A DNA stretch of 10,430 bases from Verrucomicrobiota bacterium. GTDB taxonomy: Bacteria; Verrucomicrobiota; Verrucomicrobiia; Limisphaerales; JAFMIX01. The notes under the pieces were generated by a model. That model worked only from the letters and a program-made list of their open reading frames with translations. It was not told the DNA's origin and searched no databases. Position numbers and translations under genes: made by a program. Numbering within the stretch: the first letter of the stretch is position 1; every line of letters starts with the position of its first letter. Of the stretch, positions 1 through 6,822 are shown piece by piece. The stretch lies in assembly GCA_026397895.1 (NCBI GenBank), contig JAPLTZ010000246.1, positions 1-10,430 on the forward strand, written 5' to 3'.

Positions 1-1299
1 GACGCGTGGCCCGACCCGCATTGGTTGCGCTATCTCGCACACACTTTCGCCACCACCGACTGCGCCGCCGTCGGCGGGCCGAACATCCCGCCGCCCGCAG
101 GCCGCGCCATCGGCACCTGCGTAGCGCACGCGCCAGGCGGGCCGGTTCACGTCTTGCTCACGGACAGCGAGGCCGAGCACATTCCCGGCTGCAACATGGC
201 GTTCCGCAAAAACGCACTGCAAGCCCTCGACGGATTCGATCCGCAATTCCGAACCGCCGGCGATGACGTGGACATCTGCTGGCGTTTCACCGACTGCGGT
301 CTGAAAATCGGCTTCAATCCCGGCGCGATGGTCTGGCATCATCGCCGGCAAACCATCCGCGCCTACCTGAAACAACAATCCGGCTACGGCCGCGCCGAGG
401 CGTTGCTCGAACGCAAATGGCCCGCCAAATACAATGCCGCCGGCCAACCGGCGTGGCACGGCCGCATCTACGGCCTGGGCCGGCTTTCGGTTTTGAGCCT
501 GGGCCGCTCGCGCATCTATCACGGCACGTGGGGCAGCGCGTTGTTTCAATCGCTCTACGAACCCGCGCCGAGCGCGATCTGGTCGCTGGCGCGGATGCCG
601 GAATGGTTTCTCGTCATCTTCCTGCTCGCCGGGCTGTTGCTGCTGTCAACCTTCTGGCCGCCGCTGCGCTACGCCTGGCCGCTGCTCGTGCTCGCCACCG
701 GAATCCCCGTCGTGCAGGCACTGCTCACCGCGCGCCGCGCGCCAATTCAACGCCAGTCCTTGAGCGTCCTCATCGCGCTGCTGCATCTGCTGCAGCCGCT
801 CGCGCGCCTGCGCGGGCGGATGGCGAGCGGCCTCACGCCGTGGCGTCCGCGCCGGTTGCACGGCTTCGCGCTGCCCGGCTGGCGCACGGTGACTCTTGGA
901 AGCGGCCACTGCCGGTCGCCCAACGACTGGCTGCTCGCCATCGAAGCGCCGCTCGCCGCCGAGGGCGCGGGCGTTTTTCGCGGCGGCGATTTCGACAGTT
1001 GGGATCTGGAAGTGCGCGGCGGCGCGCTCGGCCCGGTGCGGCTGCGGGTGTTGATCGAAGACTACCGCACGAACGGCCAACTCGTCCGCGTCCGCGCGTG
1101 GCCACGTTGGCCGATGCCGGCGTTGCTCCTCTGCGTCACCACCGCGCTCCTCGCGCTCGGCGCGGCAGCCGACCACGTCCTGCTCGCCGCGCTGCTGTTC
1201 GGCGGCGTGGCGCTGGCGTTGTTTCTCACCACCGCCGCCGAATGGACGGGCGCGATGGCGGCGGTGTTGCGGGTGCTGCGCGGCATGAAAGACGGGTGA
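1..1299 (+). CDS. Family 2 glycosyltransferase, membrane-anchored (5' end outside window)
   Basis: The reading frame is open from the first base to TGA at 1297-1299, giving 432 residues of a protein that starts upstream. Numbering from base 1, the second half of a GT-A fold is visible: an acceptor-side segment PGCNMAFRK (62-70), the acidic GDDVD motif (87-91) expected to supply the catalytic base, WHHRR (112-116), and a GYGRAEALLERKWP stretch in the place of the QxxRW-like motif. The nucleotide-binding DxD region lies off the window. Hydrophobic segments near 203-218 and 225-244 should anchor it in the inner membrane. A soluble stretch of about 120 residues follows, then two more membrane segments near 374-390 and 393-412. 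GT2 enzymes of this kind transfer sugars to polysaccharide or lipid acceptors. The donor and acceptor cannot be read from the sequence. The GT call is firm; the role in envelope polysaccharide synthesis is inferred. Confidence 0.85.
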   Translation, partial: DAWPDPHWLRYLAHTFATTDCAAVGGPNIPPPAGRAIGTCVAHAPGGPVHVLLTDSEAEHIPGCNMAFRKNALQALDGFDPQFRTAGDDVDICWRFTDCGLKIGFNPGAMVWHHRRQTIRAYLKQQSGYGRAEALLERKWPAKYNAAGQPAWHGRIYGLGRLSVLSLGRSRIYHGTWGSALFQSLYEPAPSAIWSLARMPEWFLVIFLLAGLLLLSTFWPPLRYAWPLLVLATGIPVVQALLTARRAPIQRQSLSVLIALLHLLQPLARLRGRMASGLTPWRPRRLHGFALPGWRTVTLGSGHCRSPNDWLLAIEAPLAAEGAGVFRGGDFDSWDLEVRGGALGPVRLRVLIEDYRTNGQLVRVRAWPRWPMPALLLCVTTALLALGAAADHVLLAALLFGGVALALFLTTAAEWTGAMAAVLRVLRGMKDG

Positions 1300-1312
1300 G
1301 CCGATTTCGCAG

Positions 1313-1340
1313 TTGAGTTCACGCGGCTGCGCGTTATGCT
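1313..1340 (+). promoter_or_regulatory. Possible promoter for the small exported protein gene
   Basis: TTGAGT (1313-1318) and TATGCT (1335-1340) are separated by 16 nt. Each matches the sigma-70 -35/-10 consensus at four of six positions. Transcription would start at or next to the ATG at 1347, so the transcript would be nearly leaderless, which fits the lack of a ribosome binding site. Chance matches of this quality are common, so this is only a candidate. Confidence 0.25.
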
Positions 1341-1346
1341 CTGTCC

Positions 1347-1802
1347 ATGCGCTGGCCAATCACCATTTTGTTCTCGCTCGCCCTGTTCGCCACCTCCGCC
1401 GTCGCCGGTTCGGACGGCAAGGTCATCAAGGTTCTCCCGCAATTCCTCGACCTCCAGGGCCGCACCACGCTTTCGCCGAGCCTCTACGAGCGCGACGCGT
1501 ATCAGGCCCAGTTGCAGGCGAAACCAGAACAACGCTCCGGCATCGTCTTCCATGTCCAATGGAAAGGCCCGAAGACCGGCAACCTGAAAATCTTCATCGA
1601 AGCCCGCGGCGTGGTGCGCGAAAAAATCGCGCCGACCTTCGTCTGGGAACGGCCCGTCACGCGCCACGGCTGGTTCAGCCAGTGGGAAAAAATCTCCGTC
1701 ACCGGCGAGGAATTCCGCAAGCTCGGCACGCTCACCGCGTGGCACGTCACCCTCTGGGACGGCGACAAACTCCTCGGCGAACAGAAATCGTTCCTCTGGT
1801 GA
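1347..1802 (+). CDS. Small exported protein of unknown function
   Basis: This is a 151-residue protein with a clear Sec signal peptide: MRW, then a hydrophobic core ITILFSLALFATSA, and an AVA-G cleavage site around residue 20. The mature part (~130 residues) has alternating hydrophobic/polar stretches rich in Trp, such as FHVQWKGP, FVWERPV, WFSQWEKI and WHVTLWDG. This suggests a small beta-sandwich domain, but I recognise no family. The first ATG in frame directly precedes the signal peptide, which supports the start. There is no Shine-Dalgarno sequence. It begins 47 bp after the glycosyltransferase and overlaps the next gene by 4 bp (GTGA), so it is probably translationally coupled to the HDED-like membrane protein. 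Both products would act outside the cytoplasmic membrane and may work together. That the gene is real is likely from the signal peptide, coupling and GC-rich third positions. Confidence 0.8.
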   Translation: MRWPITILFSLALFATSAVAGSDGKVIKVLPQFLDLQGRTTLSPSLYERDAYQAQLQAKPEQRSGIVFHVQWKGPKTGNLKIFIEARGVVREKIAPTFVWERPVTRHGWFSQWEKISVTGEEFRKLGTLTAWHVTLWDGDKLLGEQKSFLW

Positions 1803-3091
1803 AAGCCGCGGTCTCATCCTTCGTCGCCGCCCTGCTGTTCCCCCTCCTCGCCGCCGCCCAGGATTTTCCGAATCTCCAGATCGGCGACACCGCCGCCGCC
1901 GACCTCACCGCGCCCGCCGCCTTCACCGTCATTGACCCCGCCGCCACGGAAACGCTGCGCCGGCAGGTCGCCGCGCTGGACGCCGCGTATTTCCGCTTCG
2001 ACCCGCAGGCCGCCGCAGAAACCGAAACCGCCTTCCGCAGCAGCTTCGCCCGCGCCCGCGAGGAATTCCTGACCGCGTTCGCGGACAAATTCGGCAGCAA
2101 CCGCGTCGCCGCCGCGAGCGCCACCGCCGAGCCGTTCTGGCAGTTCTACCAAGATTACCGCGCCGTGAAAAATTCCTTCCCCGCCAACCCCGCCCTGCTC
2201 GCGCTCTGGGCGGCGGGCGACTCCGGCAGCGCCATCGCCGACGAACTCACCGCGAAGTTGCGCGCGCAAGCCGGACGCCATCTCTGCGATGACAATCTGC
2301 CGCCCGAACTCCGCAGCAGCCCGCGCGTGCGGTTGCTCACCGCGCCCGCGACCACGCTCGCCGCCGCCGAGCGCGCCGCCAGGGAAATGCCGCGCGCCCG
2401 GCTCATCCCGCTCGCCCGCGCCCGCGCCGAACTCTTCGCCGCGTTTTCTGCCGCGCAGCAGCCCGCCGCGCGATTCCTTGCCGGTCTGCTCGCGGCGAAT
2501 TGCGCGCCGGAAACCGAGTTGAGCCGCCAGAGCCGCACGCACGTTGCCGAAGCCGCCATCTCCGCGCTGCACTACGACGCCGGACAGGTCATCGTCGCGC
2601 GCGGCGAAGCCGTCACCGCCCGCACCAAGCTCGCGCTCGACAAAGCCGCCCGGCTCGTCGCGCAACAACACGCCGCCCGCCGGATTGTCGCCGTTCCCGC
2701 GCCGGCCAGTCCCGCACCGAACCCGTGGCCGTGGCTCGCGCTGGCCGTCGTTCTGCCGCTCGCCGGCGTGGGCGCGTGGCGGTTCGCGGCGCGGCGGCGG
2801 ACGGAAATCATTTTGCCTGCGCGTGCCGGTCGCCACGCAAACGAACCGGAAAGCGAGTGGCAACGCCGCGCGTTGATCGCCGAGCAGCGGGCCGACCGCG
2901 CCACGGCCATCGTCCGCAAGGGATTGGTGGCGCAGCTCGCCCACGCGCTCTCGCACGACCTCATCCGCAAGCTCGTCGTCGACCTCGACGGCACCACGGT
3001 GACCCTGCGGGCGGACCGCTGGGGCGAGCCCGTGGACATCCAGACCCCCGACGCCTCGGAGATCGTGAAAGCGCGGAGAACCGGGCGTTGA
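1799..3091 (+). CDS. Single-pass membrane protein with 7TMR-HDED-like periplasmic domain, apparently frameshifted at its 3' end
   Basis: GTG at 1799 overlaps the preceding stop and opens directly into a signal peptide (KAAVSSFVAALLFPLLAAAQ). No ATG serves as well, so this start is preferred. As read, the product has 430 residues. The periplasmic part (about 22-305) begins with IGDTAAADLTAP (28-39) and FTVIDPAATETLRRQ, and ends with GQVIVARGEAVT (262-273). This is the bookend pattern of the extracellular 7TMR-HDED domain of PgpH/YqfF-type c-di-AMP phosphodiesterases. The seven helices and HD phosphohydrolase of those proteins are missing. Instead there is one membrane segment (about 311-328), an RRR stop-transfer and a ~100-residue cytoplasmic tail, probably partly helical. 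After codon 3071-3073 the coding pattern moves to another frame that ends at 3159, so the native protein was probably ~453 residues. A sensor or scaffold role is inference; no catalytic residues are visible. Confidence 0.75.
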   Translation: MKAAVSSFVAALLFPLLAAAQDFPNLQIGDTAAADLTAPAAFTVIDPAATETLRRQVAALDAAYFRFDPQAAAETETAFRSSFARAREEFLTAFADKFGSNRVAAASATAEPFWQFYQDYRAVKNSFPANPALLALWAAGDSGSAIADELTAKLRAQAGRHLCDDNLPPELRSSPRVRLLTAPATTLAAAERAAREMPRARLIPLARARAELFAAFSAAQQPAARFLAGLLAANCAPETELSRQSRTHVAEAAISALHYDAGQVIVARGEAVTARTKLALDKAARLVAQQHAARRIVAVPAPASPAPNPWPWLALAVVLPLAGVGAWRFAARRRTEIILPARAGRHANEPESEWQRRALIAEQRADRATAIVRKGLVAQLAHALSHDLIRKLVVDLDGTTVTLRADRWGEPVDIQTPDASEIVKARRTGR

Positions 3092-3159
3092 TTCAGGCGC
3101 GCATCGAAATCGCCCGCAAGCAAATGGCCGAGGCGCAGGGGCGGGTGGATCTGAACTAG
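3073..3159 (+). other. Likely displaced C-terminal coding segment of the HDED-like gene (after a one-base frameshift)
   Basis: In the frame starting at 3073 the sequence stays open to TAG at 3157-3159. It encodes ENRALIQARIEIARKQ, MAEAQ and GRVDLN, a plausible charged helix. About 23 of 27 codons end in G or C, as in the neighbouring genes. The upstream frame instead ends in a short, Arg-rich RRTGR. Restoring one base near 3073-3075 (GCGCGGAG read as GCGGCGGAG) would join the two frames smoothly as VKAAENRAL. No slippery heptamer for programmed frameshifting is visible, so a sequencing error or a real one-base deletion is more likely. Confidence 0.6.
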
Positions 3160-3215
3160 ACAGGATTCACAGGATTAACGGGATTAAATCCTGCATAATC
3201 CTGTCAATCCTGTCT
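3158..3215. repeat. Inverted nonamer-repeat hairpin between convergent genes, probable bidirectional terminator
   Basis: Arms 3158-3177 (AGACAGGATTCACAGGATTA) and 3196-3215 pair at 19 of 20 positions around an 18-nt loop, which itself holds GGATT/AATCC. Read in steps of nine, the left side is CAGGATTCA, CAGGATTAA, CGGGATTAA; the right side carries the complementary units. The stop codon of the upstream plus-strand frame (TAG, 3157-3159) and the trpA stop (complement of 3215-3217) sit at the two edges. The position suits a terminator for both directions, although there is no long T-run. AT content is well above that of the flanking genes. Confidence 0.75.
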
Positions 3216-4024
3216 CAATTTCCGGCCTGGCTTTTCACCGCCCGCGCGAGCGACGCCACGAATGCGCCGACGCGCGCCACCAGCTCCGGCGATTTGCCGT
3301 GCTCGGCAATCTGATTCACAATAGCACTGCCCACCACCACCGCCTCGCCGTGACCCGCCACCGTCCGCGCCTGTTCCGGCGTGGAGACACCGAAGCCAAT
3401 CGCGATGGGCAGGCTCGTGTGTGCGCGGATTTTCGCCGTCATCGCGCCGATGGTGTCCGCCACCTTCGATTGCATCCCCGTCACGCCCTCGCGCGAAACG
3501 TAGTAGATGAAGCCCGTCGCGCGCTTGACGATGATTTCCATGCGCGCCTCCGGCGTCGTCGGCGCGATGAGGTAGATATTGCAAAGCCCCGCCGCCTTCA
3601 TCAGCGCCTCGTAATTCTCCGATTCCTCCGGCGGCAGATCGAGAACCAGCAAACCATCCACGCCCGCCGCCGCCGCGTCGCGGATAAATTGCGCCAACCC
3701 GACCTTGTGGATGAGATTGAAATAGATGTAGAGCACGATGGGAATCTGCGAGTTCTTGCGGATGGCCGCCACCGTCGCCAGCAATTTCGGCGGCGTCGTG
3801 CCGGATTCCAGCCCGCGCTGCGCCGCAAGCTGGTTCACCAGCCCGTCCGCCAGCGGGTCGCTGAACGGCACGCCCAGCTCCAGCACCGCCACGCCCGCCT
3901 GGTCGAATGCGAGCGCGAGCTGCCGCGTGGCTTCGAGATGCGGATCACCCGCGCCGATGTAAACGACCAGCCCTTTTTGCCCGGCCGATTTCAGCGCGGA
4001 AAACTTTTCAACGATGCGGTTCAT
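3215..4024 (-). CDS. trpA: Tryptophan synthase alpha subunit
   Basis: TrpA cleaves indole-3-glycerol phosphate to indole and glyceraldehyde 3-phosphate in the cytoplasm and passes indole to TrpB. The product has 269 residues, the normal family length. The catalytic acids fall at the textbook positions: E49 in LELGVPFSDP and D60 in DPLADG. Other signatures are YIGAGDP near the start, YIYFNLIHKVG, FIYYVSREGVTG (phosphate-site loop) and IAIGFGVSTPEQA. The usual DGP after the catalytic Asp is DGL here, a mild change. The ATG start directly precedes the normal N-terminus; no Shine-Dalgarno sequence is visible. It is the last gene of the nadC-birA-coaX-trpA cluster, 26 nt after coaX. No trpB is in the window, so it is separated from its partner at least on this side. 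The stop touches the hairpin with the convergent gene. Confidence 0.97.
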   Translation of the reverse strand: MNRIVEKFSALKSAGQKGLVVYIGAGDPHLEATRQLALAFDQAGVAVLELGVPFSDPLADGLVNQLAAQRGLESGTTPPKLLATVAAIRKNSQIPIVLYIYFNLIHKVGLAQFIRDAAAAGVDGLLVLDLPPEESENYEALMKAAGLCNIYLIAPTTPEARMEIIVKRATGFIYYVSREGVTGMQSKVADTIGAMTAKIRAHTSLPIAIGFGVSTPEQARTVAGHGEAVVVGSAIVNQIAEHGKSPELVARVGAFVASLARAVKSQAGN

Positions 4025-4033
4025 GCGCGGGGA

Positions 4034-4068
4034 GTTTCAATGGACAGGTTTCAAGTTTCAAGTTTGTT
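4034..4068. repeat. Heptanucleotide tandem repeat (GTTTCAA / TTGAAAC) at the coaX-trpA junction
   Basis: On the plus strand, successive 7-nt steps read GTTTCAA (4034), TGGACAG (4041), GTTTCAA (4048), GTTTCAA (4055) and GTTTGTT (4062). The coaX stop codon (complement of 4051-4053) is the TGA inside the TTGAAAC unit. The array therefore covers the last codons of coaX and most of the spacer before trpA. Confidence 0.7.
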
Positions 4069-4809
4069 CGCCAGCCACACCAGCCGCAGCCCTTCCAGCG
4101 TCAGGTTCGGTTCGACGGCGGAAATCTCCGGCAGCTTCGCCGCGATGAGCTTCGCGTAGCCGCCCGTCGCCACCACCGGCAGTTTTTTCGCCCGCAACTC
4201 GCGTTTCAGTTCCGTCACCAGCCCGTGAATCAGGCCGCGGTAGCCGTGCACCGCGCCCACGAGCATCGCCTCCTCCGTGCTCTTGCCGATGGGGCTTTTG
4301 AACTCGCGGATTTTGATGCGCGGCAGCAGCGCCGTCCGCTCGTGCAGATAATCCGTCATCGCCGCCAGCCCCGGCGCGATGACGCCGCCGACGTAGTTGC
4401 CGCGCGCGTCCACCACGTCGAACGTCACCGCCGTGCCGAAATCCACCACCACCACCGGCGCGCCGAAGCGCTGGCGCGCGGCCACGGCATTCGCCAGCCG
4501 GTCCGGCCCGATGGTCTGCGGCTTGGGATAATCAATGCCCACGCCGCGCAACGTCTTCGGCGTGAGTTCCAGCGTGGCCAACTTCCACGTCCGCCGCACA
4601 AAGCTTTCAATCACCGGCGTCACCTGCGGCACGACGCTGCACAACGCCGCGCCCTCCAGCTTCGTGCGGCCCACAAATTTCTTCACGCGCGCCGCCGCCG
4701 AGCCGTCGCGCCAGCCGGCGGTGGGGATGTCAATCTGCTTCACCACGCGGCGGGCGTTCGCCAGCCCGAGGTGCGCGTGCGTATTGCCGATGTCGAACAA
4801 CAAAATCAT
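4051..4809 (-). CDS. coaX: Type III pantothenate kinase
   Basis: CoaX phosphorylates pantothenate with ATP, the first committed step of coenzyme A synthesis. The 252-residue product carries the ASKHA-fold signatures of the type III enzyme: DIGNTH at 6-11 (phosphate loop with the conserved Asp), GPDR at 101-104, DFGTAVT at 123-129 and GGVIAPG further on. Length is typical. The start at 4809 places the protein directly at MILLFDIGNTH and has a GAGG ribosome-binding motif about 8 nt upstream. An in-frame ATG at 4824 would add MRNAE, but it lies within a repeat unit and lacks such a site. It sits 25 nt after birA in the cofactor cluster. A nadC-birA-coaX neighbourhood is common in bacteria. The last codons and stop are made of TTGAAAC repeat units. 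Confidence 0.95.
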   Translation of the reverse strand: MILLFDIGNTHAHLGLANARRVVKQIDIPTAGWRDGSAAARVKKFVGRTKLEGAALCSVVPQVTPVIESFVRRTWKLATLELTPKTLRGVGIDYPKPQTIGPDRLANAVAARQRFGAPVVVVDFGTAVTFDVVDARGNYVGGVIAPGLAAMTDYLHERTALLPRIKIREFKSPIGKSTEEAMLVGAVHGYRGLIHGLVTELKRELRAKKLPVVATGGYAKLIAAKLPEISAVEPNLTLEGLRLVWLANKLET

Positions 4810-4844
4810 TTCTGCATTCCTCATTCTGCCTTCTTCATTTTTCC
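4810..4844. repeat. Heptanucleotide tandem repeat (TTCTTCA / TGAAGAA type) at the birA-coaX junction
   Basis: Successive 7-nt steps on the plus strand read TTCTGCA, TTCCTCA, TTCTGCC, TTCTTCA and TTTTTCC. The birA stop (complement of 4835-4837) is the TGA of a TGAAGAA unit, and the GAGG used by coaX also lies in the array. The unit is the same as in the birA-nadC spacer. Confidence 0.75.
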
Positions 4845-5815
4845 AAAATCACATCGCCGCCGGTGATGCGCTCCAGCCGTCCGTGCTGCGTGCGCACCAG
4901 CAGCGCGCCGTCGTCGTCCAGCGATTCCGCGCGGCCCGCCACAGTGCGGTCGCCGATGTGGATGGTCACGTTGCGGCCGAGCGTGACGCATTGCGCCTCC
5001 CACTCGTCGGCCAGCTCGGCGAACTTCGGCGAGCAGGCGCGGGCGTAATCGCGGTCAAGCTCGCGCATGATCACCGCGGCCAGCGCCGGGCGGTCAACGG
5101 TTTCGCCGGACTCGATCTTGAGCGAGGTCGCAATCTTCCGCAATTCCGGCGGAAAATCGCCCGCCGCCTGGTTCACGTCCACGCCCATGCCGAGGACGAC
5201 GTGCTTCACGCGGTCGGTTTCCGCGCCCATCTCGGTGAGGATGCCCGCGACTTTTTTGCCGCGCAGCAGGATGTCGTTCGGCCACTTGATTTCCGGCACG
5301 ACGCCGGTCTGCAGGCGGATCGCCCGCGCCAGCGCCGTGACCGAGGCGATGGTCAGCCGCGTGGCCTCCTGCGGGCGCACGGCGGGCCGCAGCAAAACCG
5401 AAAACCACAGGCCGCGCTTGCCCGGCGAAGTCCACTTGCGCCCCAGCCGACCGCGCCCGCACGTCTGCGATTCGGCAAAAACGACGACGCCTTCCTTGAC
5501 GCCGTCGCGTGCGAGCTTCTCGGCGACGTCGTTGGTGGAACTGGTTTCCTGAAACACGCGGATGTCGCGCCCGACGATCTTGGTCTTGCCGAGGCGCGCC
5601 AGCAAATCATCCGCGTGCAGCAAGTCCGGCGCGCTCACAAGGCGGTAGCCAAGATGCGGGCTGGCCTCAATATCGTAGCCGAGCGAGCGCAACTCCTCGA
5701 TGCGCGCCCACACCGCCGCGCGGCTGATGCCGAGCTGCTCCGCGAGTTGCGCACCGGAAACGCCGCCGTCATTCGCGGCGCGCAGCGCAGTCAGGATTTG
5801 AGCGTCAGTGGTCAT
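4835..5815 (-). CDS. birA: Biotin--[acetyl-CoA-carboxylase] ligase with N-terminal winged helix (BirA type)
   Basis: BirA activates biotin to biotinyl-5'-AMP and attaches it to a lysine of the biotin carboxyl carrier protein. The 326-residue product has three parts. The first is a winged helix-turn-helix at about 4-60 (GAQLAEQLGISRAAVWARI), as in repressor-ligases. The second is the catalytic core, with ETSSTND (90-96), GRGRLGRKW (120-128; biotin/AMP loop), KWPND (177-181; catalytic lysine region) and a GMGVDVNQ segment. The third is a C-terminal SH3-like cap. The start at 5815 is the last ATG before the HTH. The longer open frame upstream runs through repeat DNA into nadC and is not credible. 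The HTH makes it a possible transcriptional regulator of biotin genes, but no operator is visible here. It lies downstream of nadC and upstream of coaX, and its stop lies in a TGAAGAA repeat. Confidence 0.96.
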   Translation of the reverse strand: MTTDAQILTALRAANDGGVSGAQLAEQLGISRAAVWARIEELRSLGYDIEASPHLGYRLVSAPDLLHADDLLARLGKTKIVGRDIRVFQETSSTNDVAEKLARDGVKEGVVVFAESQTCGRGRLGRKWTSPGKRGLWFSVLLRPAVRPQEATRLTIASVTALARAIRLQTGVVPEIKWPNDILLRGKKVAGILTEMGAETDRVKHVVLGMGVDVNQAAGDFPPELRKIATSLKIESGETVDRPALAAVIMRELDRDYARACSPKFAELADEWEAQCVTLGRNVTIHIGDRTVAGRAESLDDDGALLVRTQHGRLERITGGDVILEK

Positions 5816-5821
5816 GGGGAA

Positions 5822-5906
5822 GGCAGAATGAAGAGTGAAGAATGAAGAATAAGCATCGCCCACCGCCGGGATGCTGCGGTTTTCTTCATTCTGCATTCTT
5901 CCTTCT

Positions 5907-5909
<3 letters not shown>
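5822..5909. repeat. Two inverted TGAAGAA heptamer arrays flanking a small hairpin (birA-nadC spacer)
   Basis: The left array (5822-5849) reads GGCAGAA, TGAAGAG, TGAAGAA, TGAAGAA in 7-nt steps. The right array (5882-5909) reads TTCTTCA, TTCTGCA, TTCTTCC, TTCTTCA, the complementary orientation. A 12-bp exact match pairs 5823-5834 with 5883-5894. Between them AGCATC (5852-5857) and GATGCT (5870-5875) form an inner stem with a C-rich loop. The nadC stop (complement of 5907-5909) is the TGA of the outermost unit. The structure could fold in the nadC-birA transcript as an attenuating or stabilising hairpin; that role is inference. Confidence 0.75.
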
Positions 5910-6718
<809 letters not shown>

Positions 6719-6731
6719 GAGGACAAGATGA

Positions 6732-6759
6732 AGGCAAAAGGCGAAAGGCAAAAGTAAAA
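6732..6759. repeat. Heptanucleotide tandem repeat (AGGCAAA) in the nadC leader
   Basis: Plus-strand 7-nt steps read AGGCAAA, AGGCGAA, AGGCAAA and AGTAAAA. The array begins 14 nt upstream of the nadC start codon, in the 104-bp divergent spacer between nadC and glpG, and would lie in the nadC 5' leader if the promoter is further upstream. It is a third heptamer family, distinct from TGAAGAA and TTGAAAC. Promoters for both genes should be in this spacer, but I see no convincing -35/-10 pair. Confidence 0.65.
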
Positions 6760-6822
6760 ACCGGCGGCAGCGACCATCGTTTACTGTTTCGTTGAGCGCG
6801 ATTTTCCGCTACGTTCACGGCA

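Noticed and set aside
1814..2956. A 380-codon minus-strand open frame opposite the HDED-like gene
   Set aside because: It is low-complexity Gly/Arg-rich sequence without motifs. The plus strand has a signal peptide, a membrane helix and family patterns.
3061..3091. Programmed -1 frameshifting in the HDED-like gene
   Set aside because: There is no X-XXY-YYZ slippery heptamer at the transition, and the following hairpin begins about 85 nt downstream, too far for a stimulator.
3158..3215. CRISPR-like array
   Set aside because: The units are nine bases, contiguous and inverted, with no spacers and no cas genes nearby.
4810..4824. An upstream coaX start at 4824
   Set aside because: It adds only MRNAE encoded by a repeat unit, and the GAGG motif is correctly spaced for the ATG at 4809.
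3299..4866. Long plus-strand frames opposite trpA and coaX
   Set aside because: Their products are His/Arg-rich shadows. The minus strand encodes unambiguous TrpA and CoaX.
6760..6822. Promoter upstream of glpG
   Set aside because: TTGAGC and TACGTT are only 12 nt apart and the -10 match is poor. No other pair is convincing.
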